From Haliclona indistincta (lineage: Eukaryota; Porifera; Demospongiae; Haplosclerida; Chalinidae), in contig OZ024786.1 in the NCBI GenBank assembly GCA_964017065.1, forward strand, positions 14,582,940 through 14,646,939: a DNA stretch of 64,000 bases. The letters are read 5' to 3'. Positions 10,599-21,591 of this stretch are shown piece by piece. Within the stretch, counting starts at the first letter, position 1, and each line of letters opens with the position of its first letter. A program made the position numbers and the translations under genes. The notes beneath the pieces were generated by a model, which was not told the DNA's origin, searched no databases, and saw nothing but the letters and a program-made list of their open reading frames with translations.

Positions 10599-11854
10599 CA
10601 TAGATAGTACACATAACGGGATTGGTGACTCCCGTAAATTATCACTGTTTTTACGGCACATCCGCGTTACAGCGCCGCGTTTGCGCCTGCATAGAATAGC
10701 TAGCTATGGCGGTACGGTACGCGGTGAGTACAAATGCAGTTCCTGTTCGTGTAAGAGACACAAACTCAGCGGCAAGGTACATGATACTAAGATAAGATAC
10801 TGCTGTAATTGTATCTCTTTAGTTCTACTGTCTGTTGTTGAAGCTGTCTGTCATCAGCGGCGAGAAGTCTAAGATACTGCTACTGCTACTGAGTATCACT
10901 CTTGCTATTACACAACACAGTACATACAACTCTATGCATAGTTAAAGTTGAAAGTAAATTTGAAAGAATCATCAGCAACTGGTCTAGTCTGCATGCTGTA
11001 CTGTACCACTGATGATCGAGCTAGCTGACTCAGTACAACATGGTCAACTAGTTGACTAAGGTGTAGTCGTAAAATAGCTTGAATTATACAAAGTTGGTTC
11101 TGGTTTACTGCTGTGTATGGTGAGTGAGAGCTGTTGGCTGCTGTGAGTGAGGGTTGGCTGTTAGTATTGAAACAAGTGACTTTGAGTTTTGGTACTTTTC
11201 AACTGCCTTCTTTCCATTGTCTAAAAATAGCAACAATAATTATTATATCTTCATGTGAACCCTCTGATCTTTATTTCAGAGTTGCGTAAGACATCTAATG
11301 GCATAATATAGACCTATCACTAATATTTGGTTCAAAAATATATTGACTACAATTATTTGCTTCTCCAATATAGGTACAGGAAATCTGCAACTAAATTAAT
11401 CATTTTCTCCTATATCGATTACTTTATTTTAACAAAAAATTCAAGCACAAGGAAGAAAAGTGGCTAAAGGCATACAACAAATCCTTCTCTGTCATTTTTT
11501 TCAATGGATTTGTAGAAAGCTTATGTTTGTGCGTGTATACAGGTACAGAAAATTCTGCACTGAAGAGACGCACAATACAGGTTTATCAAACCCGAGTTTG
11601 TGCATCATAATAACAGTTTGGTTAGGTAAAACAACTATCTTTAGTTAGACCACTTCTCAATCTGTAAATTTACACTGTGTAACGCAGCTTACCTTCTACA
11701 AGCACTTGTATGTAGTCTTGTTTTTACAGCTGACTAGCCATTCCTCGCCGTTGTCAGCTGCAACCATGCGGCCAAATATTGTAACGCGGATGCGCCGCGC
11801 AGAATTGTATTACGTGATTTGTAGTCACCAATCCCGTTATGTGTACTATCTATG
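10599..11854. mobile_element. 1.26 kb non-autonomous transposon, 7-bp target duplication
   Basis: About 32 bases at each end are inverted copies starting CATAGATAGTACACATAACG. The element is flanked on both sides by GCAAAGG. The paralogous site at about 50,935 reads GCAAAGGTAATGG without the insertion. No open frame resembles a transposase, and the interior is AT-rich and featureless. A 7-bp duplication does not point clearly to one superfamily. Confidence 0.88.
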
Positions 11855-11863
11855 GCAAAGGTA

Positions 11864-12034
11864 CAGCGATTTAATTACGAAGATCTTGCATAGAAATAAA
11901 TGTCAGGACCGGAAGTATGACTTTGACCAATCAAATTCGCTTCTGGTCACGTGCAGGCAATTGTCGGGCGTTTGATTGGTTAACGTCATACTTCCGTTCT
12001 TGACATTTCTATGCAAGATCTTTGTAAACCGCTG
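11864..12034. mobile_element. 171-bp Tc1/mariner-like MITE (TA target)
   Basis: The element is almost a full palindrome. It starts CAGCGATTTA, ends in the inverse of CAGCGGTTTA, and has TA on each side. The empty site GGTAATGGCC exists at about 50,940. It lies directly against the 1.26 kb element, and inside the flank of the next element. Confidence 0.85.
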
Positions 12035-12308
12035 TAATGGCCAGGGGGGTACGACAAGCTAATTTAATATGACGTATTGCTGACATACGACACGCCCACT
12101 AACGAATGGAATGTATGCAGGATAGTTTAAACAGTTTGCCATCGCGCTATAGTACATGATATCGAGCTCAGGTGTGCATTGTTTACACTCCAGATCAAGG
12201 CAAGTAATATTCCAGAACAATCTACTGAAAATATAGCTGAAACAAGTTTCTACTGTTACAGTGATTGGACAGCATTTGTGCGTATTGCATAGCTGCCAAC
12301 CGTCCCGA

Positions 12309-12849
12309 GCGAATTTTTTTTTTGGACGCGGTTTCGAACTAATTAATATTCATGATACAGAACATGCCCGCGCGTGCAGAATCACTATAAAGGCTTGTTT
12401 GTAGCACAAACCGGCCAGCAAGTTCCGGTGGCTTAGCGGTTAGTGTGGTTGTTTGCAATGCACGCGTTTCGGGTTCGATTCTCGCTGCGGGCATGTTTTT
12501 TTTTTTTACCAGAAAACTTAAGTTTTTAAAATTGCTAGATAATCCTTAGCTAGGGCCAAAGGCCCTGTTTAGGAAGAGCCTCCCGACGATCCTTAGGCTT
12601 AGCAAGGGCCGAAGGCCCGGTTTAGGACGACCCTCCCGACGATCCTTTAGCAAGGGCCGAAGGCCCGGTTTAGGACGACCCTATACGATCCTTAGGCTTA
12701 GCAAGGGCCGAAGGCCCGGGTTAGGACGACCCTCCCGACTTTGCGCTGTTAGGAGAAGGTTTTTTTTAGGGTTTAGGGTTTAGTAGATAGCCCAAGAGTA
12801 GGTGTGGTTATCACACTAAGTCGAAACCGCGTCCAAAAAAAAAATTCGC
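12309..12849. mobile_element. 9-bp-target element carrying a tRNA-like unit
   Basis: The ends are inverted copies of GCGAATTTTTTTTTTGGACG followed by CGGTTTCGA. Both sides carry CCGTCCCGA, a 9-bp target duplication. Inside are a tRNA-like stretch (12,423-12,494), three to four units of a repeat of about 55-60 bp built around AAGGGCCGAAGGCCC (12,545-12,735), and a TTTAGGG-like run at 12,768-12,782. A sister element with the same ends and its own 9-bp duplication is at 52,666-53,256. Confidence 0.8.
12423..12494 (+). other. tRNA-like sequence inside a transposon
   Basis: It has an A-box-like TGGCTTAGCGG and a B-box-like GGTTCGATTCT at tRNA spacing, preceded by a CCGG stem side. It is not accepted as a working tRNA gene, because similar degenerate copies occur on the opposite strand at 20,305-20,375 and 53,100-53,160. 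It may act as a polymerase III promoter, as in a SINE. Confidence 0.55.
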
Positions 12850-13725
12850 CCGTCCCGAAACGTCCGGGACAGTCCCGGATTTACAGACCCTGTCCCGTGT
12901 CCCGCACGGAAGATACAGATTGCTACCTTTGTCCCGGAAAGCCGGATGGGTCATGGCTGTCCAACACAAATCTGCTCGAGACGACTTTCATGAGCTATAA
13001 TTAGAATACATCTACTAATAACTATTAATACATCTACTAATAACTATTATTAAGAATATGTAATTGTTTTTATTTAAAAAAAATTAATGCAATGTTTATC
13101 ACAACGCGTGACAGCGTGTTCATGAATTGCAAGTAAACTGGTAGTAATCATGGCTCATCAGCAGGCAGAAGCTGCAAACTCTACTCCAAAGAAGAAATCT
13201 AAGAGACTGTGCCACTTTGTGGAAAGTTGGACAAGAGACTTCAAAGGAATAGTATTAATTATGATTATTACGTAATAACATTCACGTGATTATAATGAAT
13301 AATAATAATATTAATAATATTATTAAGTGAATTGATTGTCCCTGAAGTAGCTCCTGAAAAGTTGGCACCTATGGTATTGCAGCCAGTGTTTGTGCGCCAC
13401 AGTCGCAATTTCTTTACATTATTAGCTGAATGATGCTCAAGAATGATAGCGATGCTGTTTTGATCACGTTGGTGCTTTCTTGGGTGAATAGTTTTGCCAA
13501 CCAATTCTCCATCTTCATCTCTCTATACTACAAAAACTAAAAGAGGTAAGGTAGCTTAAACGAAAGCTCTTGGGTAGTAGTATCCATTCCGCAACACACT
13601 TACCGTTGAAATTGTCCTCTAAAGACGAAGCTGACCAGGAAAGTCGCAATGTATTTTGATTTACCTACGAGCAGTAACGTCAGCATTACGTCAGAATAAA
13701 TTAGCTTGTCGTACCCCCTGGGTAA

Positions 13726-15152
13726 TTGGCTGAACTTCATGACGACTTGAAGTGTGGTATCTGTCTGGAATTGTTCCAGGACCCGCGGAGTCTGCCCTGT
13801 CTACACACGTTCTGTCGAGAGTGTATACAGCGCTCACTGAACGAGGAGAACCACTCACTGAAGTGTCCCGTGTGCCGGGCTAAACACGAGCTAAGCGAGG
13901 GGGTGGGGCTGCTACCTGTGAACCAATATGCTCTGCAAGAACTACCGCTCAAGAGACTACAGCAGCAACGAGAGGACAATGGTGGACCACACCAGCTAGT
14001 CGAGTGTAAGTCGTGTCGGACCAGTGGTTGCTTGGTGTGAGGACTGTGATGGCGTCATCTGTCAATCCTGTCTGAGTCAGCACAGTCAAGAAGATTTCTT
14101 GTCTACGAGAACATTGTATAAAACAAATTTCAAGTGATTCAACCGCTAAAGAAATTGACAGTGAGTCAGTGTTTTCTAAGTGCCTAAGGCACAAAAATGA
14201 GAGGTTAAAGTACTTTTGCACTGGTTGTTCTGAGCTTGTTTGTTCAGAGTGTCTACTGCTAGGATCACATGTGCAGCATAAGTATTGCTTGATTGAAGAG
14301 GCGTGCCATGGCTTGAAGACCAAGATGCAGAAGTTGGCTAGTTTAGTTGTGAAAAAGAGACGAGAGTTTAGTGAACATTTAGAGAAGGCTGTCAAAGCTG
14401 AGCGTGAAGAACTAGAGCATATTGAGCTAGTAAAGACTAAAGTCAACACAATGTTCGATGGTATCGCAGCATCAGTAGAGGCACAGAGGAATGAAGCTCT
14501 CCAGAATGTGTCACAAGGAGTGAAGGAGATCTGGTCACAGAAGGAGATGATGGAGGTCAGTCTGGCTCAACTAGACAGCCTCACTAGATTTGCTGAGAAC
14601 ACCCATAAGTGTACGACTGATTTAAATTACGCAGCCATGGCAACCCAGGCTATCAAACTGATGGAAAGATTGATGAATACTCATGGAGACGAGAATAGTC
14701 TAAAGCGAACAGTACACATTGGGTCAAGGTTTGTGAGAGAAAATTCTCAGTTGCCTCGTCTGCATACAGTTGGTCAACCTTCGCTCAAGTTTACACCAGC
14801 TCCTGATTCTAAAATACCAAGAGGTAATAGTAATAATACCTTGTTCGCAAGCGTAAATTTATGTACAGCAACAATCAAAGTGTCGTTAGTGGCAGGCGAG
14901 TTACCAGTATTGTTTCCATCGATACTGATAGAAGATTATAAACTTACTGTCAACGCAACGTATGGACAAGTCAGACTGTCAGAATCATCATCGTTCGTCA
15001 ACAATAAAATTTGGATTGGTAGAGCAGATCAGTCTTCTTGGAACATTAGTGTCACAGTTTCACCAGATGTGTTTAATGAGAAAACATTAACAATCATATC
15101 CAAGGTATCAGGAGCTGCAACCATTACAACAGAGGTTACATATACAATATGA
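13726..15152 (+). pseudogene. Broken TRIM gene, group A, start codon lost
   Basis: RING and B-box sequence matches the gene at 53,879. The expected ATGGCT start reads ATTGGCT after a one-base insertion. About 11 bases are missing in B-box 1 near 14,018 and 4 extra bases lie near 14,088, so the frame is shifted until about 14,169. From there the B-box 2, coiled coil and full group A C-terminus are open to 15,152. A shorter product could start at 14,169. The element at 12,041-13,721 ends directly upstream. Confidence 0.85.
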
Positions 15153-15259
15153 CGATGAATTGGAACGTGATGAACGACTATCCTATTATGCTCAATGTAG
15201 GTTTGTGTTCCAATTGTAGTTTGTTTTTTTTTACTATTTTTCTTTTCTCTATCCTGCAG

Positions 15260-15310
15260 TATCTGCTGCTGGGAGGATTAGCAGTGTTTGTACTATTTCA
15301 GAGAGAGTAG
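15260..15310 (+). pseudogene. SEC11: Lone last SEC11 exon after broken TRIM
   Basis: The final SEC11 exon with acceptor and stop codon is preceded at about 15,170 by a corrupted scrap of the penultimate exon (AACGACTATCCTA). It shows that this TRIM copy once belonged to the same SEC11-TRIM repeat. Confidence 0.8.
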
Positions 15311-15316
15311 CAATAC

Positions 15317-15670
15317 CAGTGGCGTAACTGGCACTCTAGTGACCCCAGGGCCTGATTAATATTCATTGAAGCCACACCCACTTTATTAATATTCATTGTG
15401 GACACGCCCACTTTTATTAACAACTGGTTCTGGCTCTACATGTCTATTCCTGGGCAAATACGCTACTCATGATGTTTTTAGTGGTTGCAGCAGATCAGTT
15501 GTAGCTGTGGTCTCTTATTATATTAGCTAATAGCTATGACAACGTGCCAATTGGAATAACCATATGCATGCGTGTAAATGAATATAATTATTTATTTATG
15601 AATATAATTAACGATCGCTTTTGATGCCAGGGCCCAGGCCCGTGTAGGCCCGGGTTCAGATACGCCACTG
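15317..15670. mobile_element. hAT-like MITE, 8-bp target duplication
   Basis: The ends are CAGTGGCGTA and TACGCCACTG. AGCAATAC flanks both sides (15,309-15,316 and 15,671-15,678), and the uninterrupted sequence AGCAATACTGTTGTG is present in sister copies. A relative in the opposite orientation lies at 39,935 inside a TRIM coding region. Confidence 0.9.
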
Positions 15671-15726
15671 AGCAATACTGTTGTGTCAAATCACTCATTT
15701 TGTACGCACTTAACTTTTGATAACCA

Positions 15727-15750
15727 GACCACGCCTTAAGGTGTGGTTAC
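15727..15750. promoter_or_regulatory. Conserved palindrome upstream of TRIM gene
   Basis: This is the same ACCACGCC...GGTGTGGT palindrome as at 8,879, about 30 bases before the TRIM start at 15,779. The central spacer is one base shorter. Confidence 0.42.
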
Positions 15751-15778
15751 GTTACCGTAACGTACTTTACTTATGCTA

Positions 15779-17248
15779 ATGGCGGAACTTCATGACGACT
15801 TGAAGTGTGTTATCTGTCTGGAGTTGTTCCAGGACCCGCGGACTCTGCCCTGTCTACACACGTTCTGTCGAGAGTGTATACAGCGCGAACTGAACGAGGA
15901 GAACCACTCACTGAAGTGTCCCGTGTGCCGCGCTAAACACGAGCTAAGCGAGGGGGCGGGGCTACTGCCTGTGAACCAATATGCTCTACAAGAACTACCA
16001 CTCAAGAGACTACAGCAGCAACGAGAGGACAATGGTGGACCACACCAGCTAGTCGAGTGTAAATCGTGTAGGAAACAGGCCGGACCAGTGGTTGCTTGGT
16101 GTGAGGACTGCGATGGCGTCATTTGTCAGCCCTGTTTGACTCTGCACGAAGAGCTTACAGCTTTCCAAGAGCATGTTGTGCATCATATTAAGAAGTTTAG
16201 GAAGTGCGACGAAGAAGAAAGTGCTCCAGTAGCAGAAAGTGTTAGACGAGCATCAGTGAAGTGCATAAGGCATGCTAGTCAGAAGTTGAAGTACTGGTGT
16301 AATGAATGTTCGGAGCTTGTCTGTCCAGAGTGTATCGTAGAAGCACACCAAAATCACCAGCACAGCTCAGCAAAGGAGGCACGTCCTGTTCTGGAAACCA
16401 AGATGGAGGAGTTGGCTGGCTTGGTAGAGGGAAAAAAACAAGAATTTAGTAAGTATTTAGAGAAGGCTAGTGAGGCTGAAGGCAAGGTACTAGAGTATAG
16501 TGAGCGTATGAAGACTAAAGTGAACAATGTATTTAATGGTATCGTAGCATCGGTAGAGGCACAGAGGAATGAGGCTCTCCAGAGTGTGTCACAAGGAGTG
16601 AAGGAGATCTGGTCACAGAAGGAGATGATGGAGGTCAGTCTGGCTCAAATAGACAGCTTCACTAGATTTGCTGACCACACCCACAAGTGCACGAGTGATA
16701 TGAACTATGTAGCGATGGCAGCTCATGGTGTTAAGCTGATGGAACGACTAAAAGACACTCATGGAGATGAGGATACTCTTGACCAGAAGGAGCTTGTTCT
16801 TGCATCAAAGCCTTTGCCACTCGAGAATGTGTTTGCTTTAGGACAACCATCACTCCAATTTTCACCAAAATCAGGATCAAGCATTACTGCAATATCGGGC
16901 AAGATAACTATCACAGTTACACTAATGGTAGACAAGCTCCCTTTGATTTCTCATGAAAAGTGCAAACTGGAAGTCGAAGCAATTTCTTCAGCAGGGACCT
17001 CTAGGCAGATTGGTGGCTATGCATTGAGTGAGTCGGTTGTGCAGCATGTGATACCAGTTCAGGAACCAATATCGTGGCAGGTTACTATTCAAGTAGGCTT
17101 ATCGGTTTCTGAACTTCAAATCACATGTCAATCATTAGGAGACATCACAACTTCACGTGAGACAGCAACCTATAAATTGTCATCAGCTGGAAATTTGGTG
17201 TTAGGTGGTTTCCAGTCAATGCCGGTTTTTCGTACTAGATGGCAGTGA
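15779..17248 (+). CDS. TRIM-type RING/B-box protein, C-terminal group B
   Basis: This intronless gene has 489 residues. An in-frame ATG two codons earlier at 15,773 is possible, but the MAELHDD start is shared with the paralogs. The RING is C3HC4 with Ile for Gly after the first Cys pair region. B-box 1, B-box 2 (Cys-Ile-Arg-His) and the coiled coil are complete. The C-terminal region differs from group A: it contains ITVTLMVDKLP and SWQVTIQV strands and ends with an ATYKL strand and a short tail. The closest relative is 55,996-57,477, and the similarity continues into the 3' flank. Confidence 0.92.
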   Translation: MAELHDDLKCVICLELFQDPRTLPCLHTFCRECIQRELNEENHSLKCPVCRAKHELSEGAGLLPVNQYALQELPLKRLQQQREDNGGPHQLVECKSCRKQAGPVVAWCEDCDGVICQPCLTLHEELTAFQEHVVHHIKKFRKCDEEESAPVAESVRRASVKCIRHASQKLKYWCNECSELVCPECIVEAHQNHQHSSAKEARPVLETKMEELAGLVEGKKQEFSKYLEKASEAEGKVLEYSERMKTKVNNVFNGIVASVEAQRNEALQSVSQGVKEIWSQKEMMEVSLAQIDSFTRFADHTHKCTSDMNYVAMAAHGVKLMERLKDTHGDEDTLDQKELVLASKPLPLENVFALGQPSLQFSPKSGSSITAISGKITITVTLMVDKLPLISHEKCKLEVEAISSAGTSRQIGGYALSESVVQHVIPVQEPISWQVTIQVGLSVSELQITCQSLGDITTSRETATYKLSSAGNLVLGGFQSMPVFRTRWQ

Positions 17249-18130
17249 ATCCTGTTACTAAAGTAAAATATATGCATGGAAAATAACAGTTATCACTATC
17301 GTACTGGCAAGGTTTGCTTTTTGTGTTCATAATAATAAATTGACACTTAAGTCTGTAGTCGTGAATTGAACTCAAATTGTATAGCTATACTAGCATCATT
17401 TTAGCTACTGGTCAACTAAGCAAGAGCCCTAGGTCAACTGATTTGGCTATTAAAGATCACAGCCCTGCATGCACTTTTCACTTTTATTATCCTTTTAGCA
17501 AAATATTTGTCTTATCATCACTGTTATACTCTTTTATAATTATACCATGTACTGTTTTCATCTTGGCTTCTAGCTCAAGTTTAACTCAGTATAAATTATA
17601 GATGTCCTTCAGTATACTTTATTCTTTTATATTCGTTGTATCACTCTCAGTTCTGGCTCAATGTATAATTATGACTATGTATACTGAAAAGCTTAATAAT
17701 TATTTACTGTATAGTGAATAATAATAAAACATATACAACAACAATCAAAGTGTCGTTGGTAGCAAGCGAGCTATCAGTAATGTTTCCACCGATACTTTAA
17801 ATGTCGACGCAACGTATAGACAAATTATATCAGTCCACAAACTATGGTTGTGTGGGTGTATCAAAGGAGCCGCCCGTGGTATAAAACGCACTAAAGTGCC
17901 ATGTGATTACATCACGAGGATTATTATTTTCCTGTGATGTTTGACGATCAGTGGAACCTGTTTATCCGGAGTCCGGACAGTCAAAAAGCGGACACCTGCT
18001 TATAGTAGACACTAATCTACAGTCCCAAATCGCATGTGGATAAGGCTGAAGTCAAGACACTAGAGTATAATTATTATAATTATAGTGAGCTTAATATGAA
18101 GTGAGTGGAGTGAAAAATGTGTTTGATGGT
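17249..18130 (+). other. Shared 3' flank with TRIM scraps
   Basis: This stretch is a diverged copy of 57,478-58,310. It is AT-rich and non-coding. Two scraps of TRIM sequence remain: about 17,745-17,800 (C-terminal group A, AATCAAAGTGTCGTTGGTAG) and 18,030-18,125 (start of the coiled coil, with a stop). It marks a third, nearly erased TRIM copy downstream of 15,779. Nothing convincing was seen from 18,130 to 18,430. Confidence 0.6.
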
Positions 18131-18439
18131 CATATGTGGCTCTGTATGGGGGTACCTATCTTCCTTACCGTACCCTTCTGACCGGTTATTGGTGGTTATT
18201 TGGTTATTGTCTATTGTTGTGCAATCTCTCCCTGTGTTTGCTGCTGTACAGTTTAGACTTGTGCTTATGCCGTCCTGTATGTACCGTCACCTTTCTTCCT
18301 CCTCCTGTACACTTCCATCTCTCAGCTTCTCTCCCTTGGCATGGTGCGCAAACTTGGGTCGTTCCTTTTGGTTTAAGGTTATCTGGTTATCTACAGTTGT
18401 ACCATAGGAAGCCTTATTTTCAAAGGAACCGCCAGTGGT

Positions 18440-18556
18440 GTATTTCAGATATACCATGGAAAGTCACATGATTTCCTGTGGAATAACTGGATATTCCACG
18501 GGAAATCATGTGATTTCCTGTGGTATATCTGGATATTCCACGGGAAGTCACATGAC
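18440..18556. repeat. Alternating palindromic repeat
   Basis: Three to four units alternate between GATTTCCTGTGG and its inverse CCACGGGAAATC, joined by GGATATTCCA and GATATACC motifs. It is a local inverted-repeat cluster able to form several hairpins. No gene is associated. Confidence 0.6.
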
Positions 18557-18849
18557 TCCCACTGGGCAAAGAAGATCATAGAAATGATCTACCTTCCAGA
18601 GAGAAAAATAGGAAGGGGTGAGAGTTGTGAGTCAACCTCACCAGTAAACACGAAGAGTGCGCAAGCCGCCCTTATTTATCCTATAGAAACCTACAGACAT
18701 CAGTGGGTGTTGTGGTTCCATGATACAAGTCAGTTATACCATGCCTACCTGTGGTGTATCATGAATACACTCAGCAACTAGAGTTCTATGGAACACATAC
18801 CCGTGCGCTGACTCATGCAGATTTGAGACTTTCTTCATGTTTACTGGAT

Positions 18850-19155
18850 GGTCAAGGAGAAGAGCGGAGGTGGAGAGCAAGAGATAGAGCAGACAGTAGA
18901 AAAGCAGAACGGAGCTCGAGGAGAGCAAGATAAGGAAGAGGAGACGAGACGACAAAGAAATATTGATTAGAAAGAGGGAAGCGTATGAGAATGAGAAAAC
19001 TGAATAAAAAAACTCGAGGAAAAGGAAGAGAGAAGAGTCAAGAGGGTGAAGAGGGTGAAGAGAGGAAAACAGACCAGGAAGGAGAAAAAGAAGAGAGAGG
19101 AGGAGATGGAGATGAGAAGATGAAGAGAGATGAGAAGATGAAGAAGAAAAAGTAG
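18850..19155 (+). repeat. Purine-rich tract of about 300 bases
   Basis: The plus strand is almost all A and G, built from GAGGA, AAGA and GGAGA words without one fixed unit. The minus-strand frame over it is a shadow (Ser/Leu/Phe-rich). Such tracts can form triplexes. From 19,156 to 19,630 I see no gene or repeat of note. Confidence 0.7.
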
Positions 19156-19681
19156 CGTGACAGTCGTGACTCTGATTTCTTTTCATGCATACACGCACAT
19201 ACATGCACTTTTCGTTTAATTTGTACTTTCTGTATTAATTTTGTGATTGTTGATTAAAAAGATAAAATTCAAACATCATCAACGTCTCTTCAAAAGTGCA
19301 ATAATACATGTAAGTGCATTTTGCATTCCGAAGAACCATTATAGAAAGACATTATACATGCAAAGACATGTGATGCATGCAAGCAAATTATACTTAAGTT
19401 TAATGTCATAGGCACTGACAACATTAGAATCAGTTCTTCTTCTCTCTTTCTGGTGGACTACTACTCTTAGGTGATAGCCATGCACTCGTCACAATAGTTT
19501 GGTAACTTGTCTTATCGTAGTGTCTTGATGATGTGTATGCAGCCAGTGTGTAAGAACACTACGTTAGGTGTAAGCAGAGACCTGAGCAACTCAATCGAGT
19601 GGCAGACTCGTGTGGTACTACTGAACAATGCACGGGACCGTATCCGCGGTAGAGGGATCGTATCCGCGGTATTATAGAGCT

Positions 19682-19743
19682 GCGGATTTGGTCCCCCGGT
19701 CCAAATATGCTAGCGGTTTTGGTCCGGGGGACCGAATCCGCGG
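19682..19743. repeat. GC-rich hairpin element
   Basis: The arms GGATTTGGTCCCCCGGTCC and its near inverse GGTCCGGGGGACCGAATCC enclose a loop of about 20 bases. Flanking words GTATCCGCGGTA are repeated twice just upstream. It is probably a very short inverted-repeat element. Confidence 0.55.
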
Positions 19744-19822
19744 GGGAACAGATCCGCTGTGACACCGGCTAAGCCTGCATGGAGCCGGGGTGGCCGGGCC
19801 AGTTCGTGCCGGGCATATCATG

Positions 19823-19972
19823 ACTGCCTGTGAACCAATATGCTCTACAAGAACTACCACTCAAGAGACTACAGCAGCAACGAGAGGACAATGGTGAACC
19901 ACACCAGCTAGTCGAGTGAAAGTCGTGTGGGGAACAGGCCGGACCCGAGTGGTTCGCGGCCTGGTGTGAGGG
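19823..19972 (+). pseudogene. TRIM fragment (linker plus B-box 1)
   Basis: About 150 bases match the stretch between RING and B-box 1 of the TRIM genes (CTGCCTGTGAACCAATATGC onward). The fragment contains a stop in the B-box and an inserted CGAGTGGTTCGCGG. It is an isolated, dead piece with no other TRIM exon around it. Confidence 0.85.
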
Positions 19973-20034
19973 GAAGCACTCTGTTCACCCCGTCTCGATC
20001 CGTTGCCATAGCAATCACGTGATAACTACTCTAT

Positions 20035-20440
20035 GGACGACAACTAACTAAACCCTAAACCCTGAACCGTAAAAAAAACCTAAACCCTGAACCGTAAAAA
20101 AACCTAAACCCTGAACCGTAAAAAAACCTTTCCCTAACTGCGCAAAGTCGGAAGGCTCGTCCTAACCCGGGCCTTCGGTAAGCCTAAGGATCGTCGGGAG
20201 GGTCGTTCTAAACAGGGCCTCTGGCTCTTACTAAGGATCGTCGAGAGTATTACAATTAGCTAAAAAAAACTTAAAGTTTTGTAGAAAAAAAAATAAAATA
20301 AAAGTATATCGCGGAATCGAACCGCGAAAGTCTGCACCACAAACCACAGCACTAAACCTCTTAGCCACCGGAACCTGCTGTATGGTCATTGCTACAAACA
20401 AACCTTTATAGTGATTATGTACGCGCGCACGTAACTAGAG
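20035..20440 (-). mobile_element. Degraded relative of the tRNA-carrying element
   Basis: In reverse orientation it holds the same parts as 12,309-12,849: telomere-like AAACCCTAAACCCT words, three copies of a CCTAAACCCTGAACCGTAAA unit, two units of the GGGCCTTCGG repeat, and a tRNA-like stretch at about 20,305-20,375 (B-box GGTTCGATTCC on the minus strand). The terminal inverted repeats are not recognisable. Confidence 0.6.
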
Positions 20441-20471
20441 TATATATACTAGTACATTTATAAAATACTGG

Positions 20472-20856
20472 GGGCGAGCCTGAGCTGATTTATGTCCTGC
20501 ACAGTTCAAGAACAATCCATTTTTCTACATATGCACAACAGTAAGCCCTCTGCTCTTGTATTCCCGTTGTCGCTGCAGTCGTAGAGCTCTGTGATCAGGT
20601 GACTCTGCTGCTCGTTGTCGCTTCCTGGCAGTACTACTCTTACCTTGTAGAAGTCGATCCAGGCGTCTCCAATGCGCTGTCTTGTTTTGAATCGCGCCAC
20701 GTGAGGATTACATCATGGGGCGCGGTCAATGTGTACGCGCACGTGACTTCTCGGGAACATAGGGAGGACAAACGCACCACGCGGCCAGATACAAACATTC
20801 CCCGCGACGTGGGACGCACATCACCATCAATGTGGGGCTCGCTCAGGCTCGCCCCA
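20472..20856. mobile_element. Inverted-repeat element (GGGGCGAGCCTGAGC ends)
   Basis: GGGGCGAGCCTGAGC at the left recurs inverted at the right, about 385 bases apart. The target duplication is not clear. The minus-strand open frames here have no recognisable domain. Confidence 0.5.
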
Positions 20857-20921
20857 ATAAGCCGCCAAAGGCGGCTCGCGCACGTGACGTAAGTAGGTGT
20901 GGTCAGATCGAAACGGTGTGA

Positions 20922-21450
20922 GCATAGATTTATGAGACTACGTAACCGGGATTGGAAACGACGGTACGATATCAATAGCAACGCGTACAAACCTCGTGAA
21001 GCACTCCGTGTCCGATTGAAAAAGCTGATTTTTGGGCTAATTTTTGGCCTTTGTGACTCGTTTTCTGGAAAGCTCAAGGCGCTTCAAGAAATCCAACCAA
21101 CTTTTCAGACTCAATTTTTTTTTTTTTAGTAAGATAATTTTTTTCCTTCACAATGCAGAGATAGGAAAATAATTCAAGTGGAAAAATATACAAAAGCAAA
21201 ACGGTCAGTGTACATTTGGATCAGTCAATATTCAATATTAAACAAGATTAAAAATATTATAAAATCAGTATTTTCTATTTTTCAACAATGCAATTCAAAG
21301 TGTCAAAAACCAAATTTCAATTTTCAATTTCTGCAAGTCAGAATTGGTCATAATCGACGAACTCGCCGTAACGTAACAAACCAGGACTCAGTCCGAAGCG
21401 AACGAACACGCCTACTTCGCCACACCTACATTCTACAATTAAAATGGCGA
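20922..21450. repeat. Dispersed repeat, inverted partner of 32,837-34,104
   Basis: The first 37 bases (20,922-20,958) and later stretches, such as the CAGTGTACATTTGGATCAGT and GAACGAACACGCC regions, recur in reverse order and orientation at 32,837-34,104. The partner is longer, so this copy has internal deletions. No coding signature was seen. Confidence 0.6.
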
Positions 21451-21591
21451 CTATAGCAGTACGCGGCCGCGGGCGAGTACTGCTAGTCGAAGCAGCGAGG
21501 AATCAAGGAATCCGACTGAGAGTACCAGTCTGTCTACATGTAATAGTGGATGTGTTCTTTAGTATGTTATTTTTGTTGCTACTTTTTATGT

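Larger units (their letters stand above)
12290..13373. mobile_element. hAT-like non-autonomous element
   Basis: It is flanked by GTATTGCA on both sides (12,282-12,289 and 13,374-13,381), an 8-bp duplication as known for hAT elements. The copy at 53,500-53,530 has the uninterrupted GTATTGCAGCC. Its ends are short and imperfectly inverted (TAGCTGCCAAC, and CATAGGTGCCAAC on the other strand). Another element is nested near its left end. The remaining interior contains no gene. Confidence 0.78.
12041..13721. mobile_element. GGGGGTACGAC-ended element, copy C, with nested insertions
   Basis: This family has inverted ends of about 45 bases (CCAGGGGGTACGACAAGCTA...). Copies without large insertions are about 610 bp. 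Here a hAT-like insertion (12,290-13,373) enlarges the copy. Other copies are at 50,947, 51,581 and 53,261. The right end lies 5 bases before the TRIM frame at 13,726, as in the copy at 53,261. No transposase is encoded. Confidence 0.82.

Noticed and set aside
12423..12494. Functional tRNA gene
   Set aside because: The A and B boxes are present, but stems are imperfect and the unit is repeated inside mobile elements with different sequence.
12765..12785. Telomere or internal telomeric array
   Set aside because: There are only two or three TTTAGGG-like words, inside a transposon. Too few for a telomere.
18734..19204. 156-residue minus-strand frame rich in Ser, Leu and Phe
   Set aside because: It is a shadow of the purine-rich tract, with no domain or splice support.
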